Assembly: GCF_048572895.1 (NCBI RefSeq)
Contig: NZ_CP183878.1
Location: 3,286,001-3,350,000 of the forward strand
Direction: 5' to 3'
DNA from: Psychrobacillus sp048572895
Lineage (GTDB): Bacteria; Bacillota; Bacilli; Bacillales_A; Planococcaceae
DNA length: 64,000 nucleotides
Part shown: positions 33,573-42,625 of the stretch, piece by piece
Layout of the letters: each line of letters begins with the position of its first letter
Numbering within the stretch: the first letter of the stretch is position 1
Notes under the pieces: model-generated
Databases searched by the model: none
Told to the model about the DNA's origin: nothing
What the model saw: the letters and a program-made list of their open reading frames with translations, nothing else
Position numbers and translations under genes: made by a program

Positions 33573-34931
33573 ATGAGACTACTTAATGGTAAACAAGGTT
33601 TAAGAAGAAGTCAATTCGCAAAAGAACTTAGAGGTACCGATTTAGAAAAAGTATTGCTTGTTCCGATTGATGTTTCAAAGGTTTTGCAGAAAGCGATGAT
33701 ACTGAATTATTTTGGCGATGTGATTCACATCCCATTTTCATTCATGGTCAGCCAGACTGGCATGCAACTCCTTATTAAAGAGATCGAGGAGGCCAAACAG
33801 ACTTGTCAAGCTGAACAGGTATTTGTGGGCATCGAAGCGACTGGCCATTACTACGAAGACATCGTACGTATTTTAACAGATGCGGGTTATTCTGTTCATA
33901 TCATTAACCCATCTTCTACACATGAAGAACGGAAACAACATCTTACGTACACAAAAACGGATGACATCGATTTGTATCTGATTGCCGAGGCATTGGTGGG
34001 CAATAAAGCGACCAACTCCAAACTGCCTTCAGGCATGTACAAAGAACTTCAAAATCTTACACGCGCAAGAAGAAGTGAAATTAATAAGCGCTCTCGTATC
34101 AAAATGGAAATTCGGGTCGTCCATGATCATATCTGGCGTGAATACCAAGGAATCAGCGTGCTCGTTGATAAGAAAGTCAAAACGAAAACAATCTTTAGTG
34201 ATTTTTGGGGAAAAGCCAGTCTTCATCTGTTAACCCATTATCCACACGCTTCTCAAATTCTTGAACTGGGAGAGGATGGATTACAGGAATTGTCCAAAAA
34301 ACATAACCTAAAAATCCGCAAAACAACGATGGACAAGCTTCTCTTCGCAGCCAATGAAAGTGTCTCCAAGCCATTAGACCAGCTTTCAAGCGAGTTATTT
34401 CTCTTGAAAAAAAAGCTGAAAGCGTATGAATGGGCTACCCAAACAATTAAAGAGTACGAGGAGGAAATTGAACGTATATTCGTTCAAACCGATGGAATCT
34501 TTCTCCTGACCGTGCCGGGCATAGGACTTGTAACAGCTGCCGAAATCTACTGTGAAATGGGAGACCTTTCTCATTACACGAATGCCGGTCAGCTGATTAA
34601 AAAAGCTGGTACTAACCCTGTCATAAAACAATCGGGACCGGGAGGCGGGTATTTTGGACGTATATCCAAACAAGGAAATGCCAACCTGCGTAGGGCTATC
34701 TATACCGCCGGACGATGCCTTGCCAGACACAATGAGGCCCTGAAGCCTTTTTGTATCCGTTTAAAGGAAAAAGGCAAAAAGGCTGGAAAAATTAATATCG
34801 CGATGGGGAACAAGTTTATTAAAATTGCCTTTGCCATGTTAAAAAATCAGAAACCGTTTGAATGGGATGACCCAGAATTCAAATATGAACAGGAAATCTC
34901 TAAAAAATTAACACTACCTTTAGCTGCTTAA
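33573..34931 (+). CDS. IS110-family DEDD transposase
   Basis: The protein is 452 residues from ATG 33573, with AAGGAGG at 8 nt. The N-terminal RuvC-like DEDD domain carries VPIDVSKV (first Asp), FVGIEATGHYYEDI (Glu) and TKTDDIDLYLIAEAL (Asp pair). A coiled central region is followed by the C-terminal Transposase_20 domain: LLTVPGIGLVTAAEIYCEMG, KAGTNPVIKQSGPGGGYFGRI with the probable serine nucleophile, and GNANLRRAIYTAGR. Full length without frameshift, so probably active. IS110 recombinases work with an element-encoded bridge RNA. Confidence 0.93.
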   Translation: MRLLNGKQGLRRSQFAKELRGTDLEKVLLVPIDVSKVLQKAMILNYFGDVIHIPFSFMVSQTGMQLLIKEIEEAKQTCQAEQVFVGIEATGHYYEDIVRILTDAGYSVHIINPSSTHEERKQHLTYTKTDDIDLYLIAEALVGNKATNSKLPSGMYKELQNLTRARRSEINKRSRIKMEIRVVHDHIWREYQGISVLVDKKVKTKTIFSDFWGKASLHLLTHYPHASQILELGEDGLQELSKKHNLKIRKTTMDKLLFAANESVSKPLDQLSSELFLLKKKLKAYEWATQTIKEYEEEIERIFVQTDGIFLLTVPGIGLVTAAEIYCEMGDLSHYTNAGQLIKKAGTNPVIKQSGPGGGYFGRISKQGNANLRRAIYTAGRCLARHNEALKPFCIRLKEKGKKAGKINIAMGNKFIKIAFAMLKNQKPFEWDDPEFKYEQEISKKLTLPLAA

Positions 34932-35165
34932 AGCAAACATAAACAGGTACCCTTCTTTTGGTTCGAGTGGAGATCGAATCAAACTTTCATGAGGCCGAGA
35001 CCTCGCAGATAAGCCTTATCCCACTCGTTCTGTAAATGCGAATCAGTACGTTAAATTCTAAATTTGAACGCAATGCCAGAATGCATCCATGCAGTACAAG
35101 AAAAACGAGTGAATGCCCATTTCTGAATCAAAAAAAGGGTACCTGTTATATAAACAACTTGGTTA
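34932..35165 (+). ncRNA. Candidate bridge RNA in right non-coding end of IS110-family element
   Basis: Between the transposase stop and the right subterminal repeat lie ~230 bp with no ORF. A perfect 13-bp pair, AACAGGTACCCTT (34943-34957 region) and AAGGGTACCTGTT (35145-35157 region), encloses further internal stems such as GCCGAGACCTCGC. Established work shows that IS1111-group elements keep their bridge RNA in this end. Binding loops were not identified, so the call rests on position, length and pairing. Confidence 0.5.
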
Positions 35166-35284
35166 ATTACTACTTGTAAAAAAAAGGATTTTTTGCGGTA
35201 GGCGTGTTTGAGTTACTCTAAAACTGGAAAAAAGTATTTGACATTGTACGCTTATCTTTTAAAAATTTGGCCATTTTATGCCCT

Positions 35285-36007
35285 TCATTGCTTTATATCT
35301 TTAGCAAATAAACGTAAACGATATGAATTCATCGCTGTTTCACCAAGTTGATCAAGCAAATTATAATTAGCAACAGCCCCAACCATAGCTCCAATTCCAG
35401 GTAGTAATTGGAACATTTTCACTAGATCAATATAATCCCGATATTCCTGTTGGAAGTCTCTCCAATCCATCTCACCAATTAAATCCTTTTGTTGTTCCCA
35501 GTTTTCCATAATTTCGAGTGTTTCTTTACGTTTTTCCTCACTGGAAAAAGCTAAAAGGAATATATGCAAAATATAAAGTCGTTCCTCGTATTCATCCGTA
35601 TCAAACCCATAAACCGCAGCTGCTTCAAATAGAAATTTCATTTTAATAGATAAAAGCAGCGGAAAGTCAGCAAGGCCAAGAAGAATACCTCCCGCCCCCG
35701 TCCCTGCCCCTTCTACAACAGCTGTTTTACGAAACGTTGCGAGCTTTTCCTTTAAAAGCTCATCTTGCTCCTGAAGGCTACGTTTTATTGGTAGTCTTTT
35801 TTTCATCTTTATATTAGACCCAACAAGCGTTGCCTTTACCATATTTTTTATGCTTTCCGTCATCACTTGATGGACCTTTTCAGGAATAAGTCCGTTAATC
35901 TTAGTTTGTACGTTTTTAGACGTACGCCCTATTAACCCAGTTCGTTTCGTCATTTTCCTTTTCCAAAGAAATAGTTCTTCGTCAACTTTCCATCTATAGG
36001 CATCCAT
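35285..36007 (-). CDS. EcsC family protein
   Basis: The protein is 240 residues. The conserved block RKTAVVEGAGTGAGGILLGLADFPLLLSIKMKFLFEAAAVYGFD near residues 90-135 and the C-terminal LLPGIGAMVGAVANYNLLDQLGETAMNSYRLRL mark the EcsC family. In Bacillus EcsC is associated with the EcsAB transporter, but this copy stands alone, so its role is unknown. There are two weakly hydrophobic Gly-rich segments, so membrane association is possible. Confidence 0.8.
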   Translation of the reverse strand: MDAYRWKVDEELFLWKRKMTKRTGLIGRTSKNVQTKINGLIPEKVHQVMTESIKNMVKATLVGSNIKMKKRLPIKRSLQEQDELLKEKLATFRKTAVVEGAGTGAGGILLGLADFPLLLSIKMKFLFEAAAVYGFDTDEYEERLYILHIFLLAFSSEEKRKETLEIMENWEQQKDLIGEMDWRDFQQEYRDYIDLVKMFQLLPGIGAMVGAVANYNLLDQLGETAMNSYRLRLFAKDIKQ

Positions 36008-36113
36008 CTTTTAAAACCCCTTATCCATCGCTATTATTATTCCATTCTATCTTATTACAGCTACATCCAAATGAGTCTTGAGGTCGACTGTATCACCGCT
36101 TGTAGATGTAGTA

Positions 36114-36150
36114 AAAAAACATGATACCTCTTGTGTCAGGTATCATGCTC
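36114..36150 (-). terminator. Terminator of first DUF1292 gene
   Basis: GCATGATACCT and AGGTATCATG form an 11-bp stem with an 8-nt loop, followed on the minus strand by seven T residues. Confidence 0.85.
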
Positions 36151-36165
36151 TAATTTTAAAAGTTA

Positions 36166-36465
36166 TTATCTTTTTTTCTGTTTAGTAAAGTTATTTTTCT
36201 CTAGCTTGATGTATGCTGCTGTTACGCTCTCAAACTCTTCTTCGCTTTCCATCATGACAAAGTTATGGTCGTCCTCTACGCGGAAGAAGAAAATACCTAT
36301 TTCATTTTCTGAATCTTCTTGTATATCTTCTATAAAACTAACTGCTACGTATTCCCTGTCATCTACACTTAAATAACCTAAAACCTTCAGTTCCTGCTCT
36401 TGGTCATTTTCGTCTAACACCTTAAACGTACCGCCAACTTTCAGTTTTCCTTCATTTTGTAACAT
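36166..36465 (-). CDS. DUF1292 family protein
   Basis: The protein is 99 residues from ATG 36465 with AGGAGG. It is an acidic small protein: FKVLDENDQEQELKVLGYLS, then DREYVAVSFIEDIQE and IGIFFFRVEDD match the DUF1292 (YrzB-like) pattern. It is a paralogue of the next gene, with a basic tail (FTKQKKR) instead of an acidic one. Function is unknown. Confidence 0.8.
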   Translation of the reverse strand: MLQNEGKLKVGGTFKVLDENDQEQELKVLGYLSVDDREYVAVSFIEDIQEDSENEIGIFFFRVEDDHNFVMMESEEEFESVTAAYIKLEKNNFTKQKKR

Positions 36466-36504
36466 TCTAATTACCTCCTAGCAAACCTTTTCTATTTTGT
36501 GAAT

Positions 36505-36532
36505 TAAAAAAAGAGGAAGTCATCCTCTCTTT
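36505..36532 (-). terminator. Terminator of second DUF1292 gene
   Basis: AGAGGATGACTTCCTCT on the minus strand followed by seven T residues; it separates the two DUF1292 paralogues. Confidence 0.75.
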
Positions 36533-36541
36533 CTTTTTTAC

Positions 36542-36832
36542 TTATTCCTCGTCTTCTACTGCTTCTTCAGCTTCAAGAAATGCTGCAGATACTTTTTCAA
36601 ATTCTTCATCGGTTTCGATTTCCGCTAAGTCTTCTCCTTCAACCACTTGGAAAAAGAACACGTCCATGTCTTCGTCTGTTTCTTCTTGCGTATCCTCTGC
36701 AAATGCAACAGCTGCATACTCTTTATCTTCAATTGTTAATAGCCCAATTACTTCAATCTCTTGCTCGCGATCATCTTCATCTAATACCGTTAGGATTTCT
36801 CCAACTTCGATGCTGCCCATTTTTTCTTCCAT
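36542..36832 (-). CDS. DUF1292 family protein (YrzB-like)
   Basis: The protein is 96 residues from ATG 36832 with TAGGAGG. It has the signature LTVLDEDDREQEIEVIGLLTI, then EYAAVAFAED and DVFFFQVVEGEDL, and a very acidic C-terminus (EEAVEDEE). It is next to a paralogue, pointing to local duplication. Many Bacillales carry such proteins; no biochemical role is known to me. Confidence 0.85.
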   Translation of the reverse strand: MEEKMGSIEVGEILTVLDEDDREQEIEVIGLLTIEDKEYAAVAFAEDTQEETDEDMDVFFFQVVEGEDLAEIETDEEFEKVSAAFLEAEEAVEDEE

Positions 36833-37034
36833 TCAAAATTCCTCCTATTATAATGCGTTTTCTTTCTACCATTCATTACCCACTACAACCTACATTTACA
36901 CAAAAGTAATAACTTTTCCAACCTGTTTTCCCCATATAGTATTTCACGAACCTATAGTTTTATTCGTGGTTCCTTGCTTAGTTAAATCATCTCACATTCG
37001 CTTACCTTTAGCAAAATCCTACTTTTTGTTAGAA

Positions 37035-37322
37035 TTATCTGCTTAATGAAACACGATATGGATGTAATTCTGCCTTCATAACTCCTTCTTTTACGGAAGG
37101 ATCATTTTGCATGATTTTTTGTGCACTTTCTGATGATTCTGCTTGAAATATAACAATTCCAAATGCACCATCTAAACATGGACCAGCTAATATAACCTTT
37201 TCCTCTTCTAGTAGGTCTTGTAAATACCGAAAATGTTGTCCCATTACTTCGGATTCCTCATCTGTCATTGAATCCATAAAATCAGCCCTCAATGGTCTAA
37301 TTAAATATACGTATTGTTCCAT
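37035..37322 (-). CDS. YciI family protein
   Basis: The protein is 95 residues from ATG 37322 after GGGGGATG. A ferredoxin-like YciI fold is suggested by YVYLIRPLRADF at the N-terminus, MGQHFRYLQDLLEEEKVILAGP with the conserved His, and a C-terminal VKEGVMKAELHPYRVSL. Such proteins are possible dimeric enzymes of unknown substrate. Confidence 0.8.
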   Translation of the reverse strand: MEQYVYLIRPLRADFMDSMTDEESEVMGQHFRYLQDLLEEEKVILAGPCLDGAFGIVIFQAESSESAQKIMQNDPSVKEGVMKAELHPYRVSLSR

Positions 37323-37452
37323 GAATCAATTCATCCCCCAAAATTAAAACTTCCATTGCGCTCTTTTTTTATTCTATAATTCTCCTAGCAGCATTTCTGC
37401 CAATTTTTCCTCTTACTATTGTAATATGTATCCCTCTTAACACTACTTTTCT

Positions 37453-37983
37453 TTAACTTATTTCAGCATCCTGTAAAATCCAGTCTACCGCTCTTAGTAA
37501 ATCTGGAAAGACAGCATCCGCAAGCGGATCACTTTTGCCTAAGAAAACTCCTTTTGTACCTGCTTTCTTTCCAGCAATAATATCTGTGTCGGTATCCCCT
37601 ACCATATAGGATTTAGACAAATCAATATTATATTTTTTACCGAGATCTTCGATTAATTTGCTGTTTGGCTTGCGACAAGCACAACCAGATTTAGGCTTAT
37701 GAGGACAGTAGACCGCTTCATGAATAGTAGCACCTTCTTTTTTTAATGTGGCAATCATATAATCATGAATTTTTTGCAGTTGCGATTCCTTCATAAACCC
37801 CAATCCTACTCCGCCTTGATTGGTTACGACAAATATATAATCGAAGAAAGCATTCAATTTCTTAATGGCTTCAGGGACACCTTGTAAAAAGTAAAGCTCC
37901 TCTGGCTTGTTCACAAATTTAACTCGTTCTGATAGCACCTCATTAATAACACCATCACGGTCTAAGAATACTGCAGTCTTCAT
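37453..37983 (-). CDS. HAD-IIIA phosphatase, GmhB-like
   Basis: The protein is 176 residues starting MKTAVFLDRDGVINEV. HAD motif I is DRDGV, motif II is VVTNQGGVG, motif III is around KLIEDLG and motif IV is MVGDTDTDIIAGKKAGT. The zinc-binding insert CPHKPKSGCACRKP is the hallmark of GmhB-type D-glycero-D-manno-heptose-1,7-bisphosphate or histidinol-phosphate phosphatases. No heptose genes are near, so the natural substrate is open. Confidence 0.85.
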   Translation of the reverse strand: MKTAVFLDRDGVINEVLSERVKFVNKPEELYFLQGVPEAIKKLNAFFDYIFVVTNQGGVGLGFMKESQLQKIHDYMIATLKKEGATIHEAVYCPHKPKSGCACRKPNSKLIEDLGKKYNIDLSKSYMVGDTDTDIIAGKKAGTKGVFLGKSDPLADAVFPDLLRAVDWILQDAEIS

Positions 37984-38090
37984 ATATATATCACCCTTGT
38001 TTAAATTTATCTACTCCATTTAGTTATTCCCCGAATTTACTAATTTATTTTGTTACTTCTACAAAACTTCAAATACCATGCAATTTCTTA

Positions 38091-38552
38091 TTACATTTCT
38101 ACCACAAATGTATAAGATACTTCCCCATTTGACCATTGTGCAAGAACTTCGTATACATATTTCCCGGTGCTTTCTGGTGCTTGAAATTGTTTATCATTTA
38201 TTGAAACCTCTTTTTGTCTTCCATTTTCATCCCAAAGATAAACATTTATTGCGGATTCTTCTTCTATATTAATAAGAATTGTTTCATTCTTATTGATCCG
38301 AATTGCATCAAGGTTTTCCGCAATTTGGTAGGGTGAAGCTGCATCGGCTTGTATAACCTCGGTCTCCAATCCTTGTTTTCTTTCCCATCTATAATTCCCC
38401 TTAGCCATATCATATTGTTGCCCATTGATCTCTATTGTCCCTCTCATTGTAGGTGGAAAATCATAGTCGCTTTCTTTTTTACTTGACCCCGACGAACAAG
38501 CTGTCGTTAATAGCAATATCCCTAATAAAGTGAATGCTAAAATTCTTTTCAT
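38091..38552 (-). CDS. Lipoprotein of unknown function
   Basis: The protein is 153 residues from ATG 38552. The signal peptide KRILAFTLLGILLLTTAC has a lipobox LTTAC at Cys19, followed by a Ser/Lys linker. The mature part is about 130 residues with mostly beta character (RGTIEINGQQYDMAKGNYRW, YVYEVLAQWSNGEVSYTFVV). No family is recognised. Confidence 0.75.
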   Translation of the reverse strand: MKRILAFTLLGILLLTTACSSGSSKKESDYDFPPTMRGTIEINGQQYDMAKGNYRWERKQGLETEVIQADAASPYQIAENLDAIRINKNETILINIEEESAINVYLWDENGRQKEVSINDKQFQAPESTGKYVYEVLAQWSNGEVSYTFVVEM

Positions 38553-38655
38553 AAGATAGCCCCTTTATAAAATTCAGACTATTTATACTAAATAATGATA
38601 CATCTTTATACCAAAAAAGTTAAAAACCAACATTCGTTGATTTTCAACTCTATTT

Positions 38656-39309
38656 TTACTTCATATATTTTTGTACTAATTCGTAACAGCGTTCTTTCGT
38701 CAGCTGTGCCTGTGTACTTACGTATTGAGTAGCCTCCATCGTTCCACCTGCGAATACAGAAGACTCCTCTTTTGCCTTTTGGTCTCTTTGTTTGATCCAA
38801 TTTCGCTGTTCCTCTTTTAGACTACTCATTTCATCTGCAGATAGCTGTTTTTTCAATACACCATAAATCTCATTTAGAGCACTATCCCATTTACTAAGAA
38901 TCTCTGACTTCGCTTCGTGCATCTCGGTTTGTGTACCATTTTCGTATTGCTTGTTTAAATCACTTAGACTATTTTCAATGTCATCTAGCTGCTTTAAATA
39001 TTTCTCTTTTGTTCCAGAGGGATTTACAGTATCCGTTTTTTCTTTAGTTACAGGTTTTTCCTTAACTACTGGCTTTTCATTAATTACTGGTTTTTCATTT
39101 GTATTCTTATTTTCTTCCACTATATCATTGCTTTTATCTTTTTCAACAATAATAGCTTCTTCTAAATCCTTTTCTCCAGTTTCTTCATTTGACTGATCTA
39201 TTATGGTTTCGCTTCCTAGCTTATCCGTATCTGGAGTCTGTTCCGTCTTCTCATTATTGCATCCAACCAATAAAATCATCGGTATTAATAAAACTAGTAA
39301 ATTCTTCAT
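38656..39309 (-). CDS. Lipoprotein with LprI-like (DUF1311) C-terminal domain
   Basis: The protein is 217 residues from ATG 39309 with AGGAGG. The lipobox is LLVGC at residue 17. A low-complexity linker has repeated KPV.EKPV. units (NEKPVINEKPVVKEKPVTKE), and the last ~110 residues look like the lysozyme-inhibitor LprI/DUF1311 domain: YLKQLDDIENSLSDLNKQY, WDSALNEIYGVLKKQLSADE and LKEEQRNWIKQRDQKAKE. Probably anchored outside the membrane. Confidence 0.8.
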   Translation of the reverse strand: MKNLLVLLIPMILLVGCNNEKTEQTPDTDKLGSETIIDQSNEETGEKDLEEAIIVEKDKSNDIVEENKNTNEKPVINEKPVVKEKPVTKEKTDTVNPSGTKEKYLKQLDDIENSLSDLNKQYENGTQTEMHEAKSEILSKWDSALNEIYGVLKKQLSADEMSSLKEEQRNWIKQRDQKAKEESSVFAGGTMEATQYVSTQAQLTKERCYELVQKYMK

Positions 39310-39397
39310 TATTTCCTCCTGGTATATGTCCTTTAAACCTGACTATTTTAAGGTCATTATGTATTAGACATTACACAGGAGTAAAAAGTTTGGAAAT

Positions 39398-39853
39398 TTA
39401 TCTATTCTTTTCCGCTATTTTCTTAAGTTCCATCGATCGGGAAATAATGAATTTTTTCATATATCTTTCTAGAAATAACTTATCTGCCAGTATTCCTAGA
39501 ATTCCTAAAGGAGACTTATAGTCAAATGTATCAATCATTAACGTGCCTTCAGGTACTTCTAGAAAATCATGCGTATGATTAAACGAATAAAAAGCGCCTT
39601 TTACCATAGTATCTTTAAATTGATTTGGCCTTTCCATCGATACTATTTTAGCCGTAAGCCTTTGTCGGATAAAGAAATGAGTTGCCTCCCAAGTGACTGT
39701 GTCTCCTTCCTCTAATAAACCTTCCGTTATCCCTCCTACTGCTATTTCTTTTGTATGGGAGGTTGTTTTTGTATGTACTTCCACATTTCTTGCTAAGTCA
39801 AAGCAAATTTCTTTCGGAGCATTTATGATTTGTCTATGCACAATTTTAGGCAA
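39398..39853 (-). CDS. SRPBCC family protein
   Basis: The protein is 151 residues. The start is TTG 39853 (MPKIVHRQIINAPKE), with AAGGGGGTG at 6 nt; no ATG fits. The N-terminal INAPKEICFDLARNVEVH and the later GDTVTWEATHF, YSFNHTHDFLEVPEGT and ILADKLFLERYMKKFI match polyketide-cyclase/START-like SRPBCC proteins. Ligand unknown. It starts 19 bp after the Nudix gene and is probably co-transcribed with it. Confidence 0.78.
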   Translation of the reverse strand: MPKIVHRQIINAPKEICFDLARNVEVHTKTTSHTKEIAVGGITEGLLEEGDTVTWEATHFFIRQRLTAKIVSMERPNQFKDTMVKGAFYSFNHTHDFLEVPEGTLMIDTFDYKSPLGILGILADKLFLERYMKKFIISRSMELKKIAEKNR

Positions 39854-39871
39854 GTACTCACCCCCTTGTTA

Positions 39872-40318
39872 TTAAAGCCAATTATGTTGTTTAGCAGATT
39901 TTTCCGCCAACTTTATGAGGTTTGTTCTTTTCGGATTGTTTGGTTCAATCTTTTCGATTAATTGTAATGCTGTTTCAAGGTTAAATAAAACATAGCCCGT
40001 TTTTTCAAAATCAAAGGTATATGGCCTCATCTCTATTACTTTGACCAAAAACCATATCGTATAAGAATCTGTAGAATCCCAATACCATAAAGCAAAAGGG
40101 ATTTTCTCCTCTCCTAATACAATTCCCACTTCCTCCATTGCCTCACGTTCTAGTGCCTGGTCAATATTTTCATTTGCCTCTAATCGTCCACCTACTGTAG
40201 TTAATAGTTGCTCATCTCTATCCCATGCCATAAGAATATTGCCATTTTCCATAAATGGAACACAATGAACTCCTGCAATTTTTTTATCAGTTGGTAAAGC
40301 ATTTATTTTAGTCAGCAA
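39872..40318 (-). CDS. Nudix hydrolase
   Basis: The protein is 148 residues. The start is TTG 40318, with AGGAA 5-7 nt upstream. The Nudix box GGRLEANENIDQALEREAMEEVGI (consensus GX5EX7REUXEEXGU) lies near residue 43, giving Mg2+-dependent hydrolysis of a nucleoside-diphosphate-linked compound. Substrate unknown. It lies between the nucleotidyltransferase and SRPBCC genes on the same strand. Confidence 0.85.
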   Translation of the reverse strand: MLTKINALPTDKKIAGVHCVPFMENGNILMAWDRDEQLLTTVGGRLEANENIDQALEREAMEEVGIVLGEEKIPFALWYWDSTDSYTIWFLVKVIEMRPYTFDFEKTGYVLFNLETALQLIEKIEPNNPKRTNLIKLAEKSAKQHNWL

Positions 40319-40359
40319 TTCTATTCCTACTCTCTATCCTTTAGTCCATAAGTAATCTA

Positions 40360-41067
40360 CTATTTACCCAATGAAAAACCTTCTAATAATCGTCCCCCAA
40401 AAGGTTCCATCACTACCTCAACTAAATGAATTACCCTTTTTTTATCACCCGTTTTGTAGTATGTATCAAATGCTTCTACAAATTGAATAGTAAAGTCTTC
40501 ATCATATGCCCTTAAAGAGCGAACAATCCATTTAGAAGTACCTATCCAACGTTGGTTCGTTCTTAAAACAAATTCACTTACAAGTTCAGCCAATGTGTTT
40601 GCAATGAATATTTCTTCAGCTCTATTCGAACAACCTATAAAATCATCTAGTGTATCTGTAAGAAAATAACGTTTTATAAGTACAGTTTCTTCTGACCATA
40701 TTTCTGGACCTTCATTTAACAGGACCACTGCTTCTTTTTTTATAGCTTCCATTACTCCATCGTCCCTTAAAATAATTCCCTCCGAGACCATTCTAGGCAT
40801 CGTTGGTCGGGCACGTTCTCGATCACTCTCAAAAAATTCCTTATAGGAGCTTGCATTATGTACAAACACTTCAATTGGCCAATCGAATTCTATAAACGAC
40901 TCTCGATATGAAGAAGGAACGGACTCATCAATAATCACAATGTCTAAATCAGATGTATCCGTTGCCTCTCCCCGAATGACGCTCCCTGCTAACAAAGCAC
41001 CATTACAACTTGGAAAATATTTTTGTATAAATTTTTGGGCTGCCTCCATAGGATTATCTTTGTTCAT
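40360..41067 (-). CDS. Nucleotidyltransferase-domain protein
   Basis: The protein is 235 residues. The start is ATG 41067 (MNKDNPMEAAQKF), 9 nt after GAGGGGG; an ATG three codons upstream abuts the site. The N-terminal NTP-transferase motif LLAGSVIRGEATDTSDLDIVII holds the GSxxRG and DxD catalytic residues, and VFVHNASSYKEFF follows. The C-terminal part is helical. It resembles aminoglycoside-nucleotidyltransferase-like or MNT-type proteins; no partner HEPN gene is adjacent. Substrate unknown. Confidence 0.8.
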   Translation of the reverse strand: MNKDNPMEAAQKFIQKYFPSCNGALLAGSVIRGEATDTSDLDIVIIDESVPSSYRESFIEFDWPIEVFVHNASSYKEFFESDRERARPTMPRMVSEGIILRDDGVMEAIKKEAVVLLNEGPEIWSEETVLIKRYFLTDTLDDFIGCSNRAEEIFIANTLAELVSEFVLRTNQRWIGTSKWIVRSLRAYDEDFTIQFVEAFDTYYKTGDKKRVIHLVEVVMEPFGGRLLEGFSLGK

Positions 41068-41360
41068 ATCTATCATCCCCCTCTCTTAATAATTTCTATA
41101 GTAATGAGGAAATACCTTCATTATTTTATGAATGGATAAAAAAACCCTTTCTATTCTAATTATTCAATTCACAGTTTAGTTCTCCATTCTAGAATAAAAG
41201 TCCTAACTTTATATTTATGAGACGTACCCTTTCACCTGTATTTGAGAAATATGAACAAAATTTAAAGAATTTATTTTCATATCTTCTTGAGCTTTAATAC
41301 AATTAGTAAAAATAGGGTATTTGAATAAGTTTTAACATCTACATTAGGGGGGTAATACAT

Positions 41361-42314
41361 ATGCGTAATAACAAGAAATTTTTGGCATTTGGTTTAGGCC
41401 TAATAGTTATATTAGGAGGATGTAGCATAGGAACGGATAATACAAAAAGTTCTGAAATAGAAACTAAAACAACAGAACATCCAGGTGAAGAGCAACAAAT
41501 TGCTATGAACACAGAAAATCTAGTTAGTGTTCAGGATTATAACGGCGAAGGCTATGCATTAAGAGATGGCGAAGAAACGGATAAAATTGCTGAAGAAAAT
41601 CGGGAGGATATTGAAGTGGCTGTAAAAAAATTCTTTAAGGAAGAATACAAAACTGAAGTTATTGTACATAACTTAGTTGGGGCCGTTGATGGTGTTACAG
41701 TGTTCGTGAAATCTGTGGGGGAACCACATTTTTATTCATTTGCTATAGTGCCAATTGACACCAAGAGTAAAACAGTAAAAACTGATGAAGTTCGGTCCCA
41801 AGACGGCCAAGTAGAAACAGCTATCTCTGGGGCTTTATATGCTATGTCTTTCGAACAAGAATTCAATAAGCTAGATGAGTATTTTGAGATAATTACGGAG
41901 AAGTATGCAATAACAGGAACTCCTATTGAAGCAATAGAAAATGTTGGAGCAAAAGGATTTACTACCCCTTATTATTATATTAATCCCGCTGGTGATATTT
42001 TTGATGAACTAAACAAATTATATTTGAAAAATCCTGATGTTAATAAGCAAGATATAAAAGACTTCCTTCTAGAAAATGAATTTCAACCCGATGATATACT
42101 ACTGACCGTTTATCTGTATATGAAAGATTCCGATACCGCTCCTAGTCAAGAAGTTTTTGATAGTGTCGTCTCGGATTTTGAAACGATGGAAGATATTCCT
42201 CATGGCAAATATTCTATTTTATTGAATGATAATTATATTGATGCTACAAGAGCTATCGGAGTTAAACAAAATACCTTGGGACGTAGTGTGCCGAATGAAA
42301 TTATAAAAGATTAG
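41361..42314 (+). CDS. DUF1672-family lipoprotein (TilA-like putative immunity protein)
   Basis: The protein is 317 residues from ATG 41361 after AGGGGGG. The lipobox is VILGGC (Cys21). The mature part begins with a flexible Thr/Glu-rich stretch, then the family core ENLVSVQDYNGEGYALRDGEE, EVIVHNLVGAVDGVTVFVKS and VGEPHFYSFAIVPID. It is about 65% similar to the next gene. Staphylococcal DUF1672 lipoproteins next to the secreted lipase toxin TslA protect the producer (TilA; from memory of the literature). The lipase-like gene downstream supports the same role here. Being membrane-anchored on the outside fits neutralising a phospholipase. Confidence 0.8.
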   Translation: MRNNKKFLAFGLGLIVILGGCSIGTDNTKSSEIETKTTEHPGEEQQIAMNTENLVSVQDYNGEGYALRDGEETDKIAEENREDIEVAVKKFFKEEYKTEVIVHNLVGAVDGVTVFVKSVGEPHFYSFAIVPIDTKSKTVKTDEVRSQDGQVETAISGALYAMSFEQEFNKLDEYFEIITEKYAITGTPIEAIENVGAKGFTTPYYYINPAGDIFDELNKLYLKNPDVNKQDIKDFLLENEFQPDDILLTVYLYMKDSDTAPSQEVFDSVVSDFETMEDIPHGKYSILLNDNYIDATRAIGVKQNTLGRSVPNEIIKD

Positions 42315-42625
42315 GAAAGAAATCATTTGAATTCTTTTGTCAGTTGGCAAAGCAGCAATTATAGTTATCAATACTATAACCACTCTTTACCTTTTAGTCT
42401 CGTAAATTATCATTTTAAAATATCATCTAGTCTTTTTATCCTTTCAGTTCTATTTTAAAAGACCTAGATAAATATTTTAAATTCATTCCCTTTCTCCTGT
42501 TTTCTAAAAATTCAAACAAAAATTTTGGATTTTATTTTCATATCTCATCTATCTCTAATACAATTAGTAAAAATAGGATATAACAGATCAAAAATTTTTA
42601 ACATCCACGTTAGGAGGATTTTCAT
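42315..42625 (+). promoter_or_regulatory. Intergenic region with upstream sequence shared by both lipoprotein genes
   Basis: No gene is seen. The segment TTATTTTCATATC, then TAATACAATTAGTAAAAATAGG about 50-100 bp before ATG 42626, recurs almost unchanged before ATG 41361 (around 41270-41320). Each paralogue therefore carries its own copy of the same promoter. Sigma boxes could not be fixed with confidence. Confidence 0.4.

Larger units (their letters stand above)
33500..35175 (+). mobile_element. IS110-family insertion sequence (IS1111-like ends), approximate limits
   Basis: One DEDD transposase (33573-34931) is flanked by perfect 10-bp subterminal inverted repeats, TTAACCAAGT (33527-33536) and ACTTGGTTAA (35157-35166). 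Subterminal repeats and a long right non-coding end (~240 bp) with a very short left one (~45-70 bp) are features of the IS1111 branch of IS110. It lies just after the end of repeat copy A. No target duplication is expected for this family, so the exact ends are not fixed here. Confidence 0.8.

Noticed and set aside
40360..41067. Toxin-antitoxin MNT/HEPN pair
   Set aside because: The nucleotidyltransferase motif is present, but no HEPN-like partner is adjacent; the neighbours are Nudix and SRPBCC genes.
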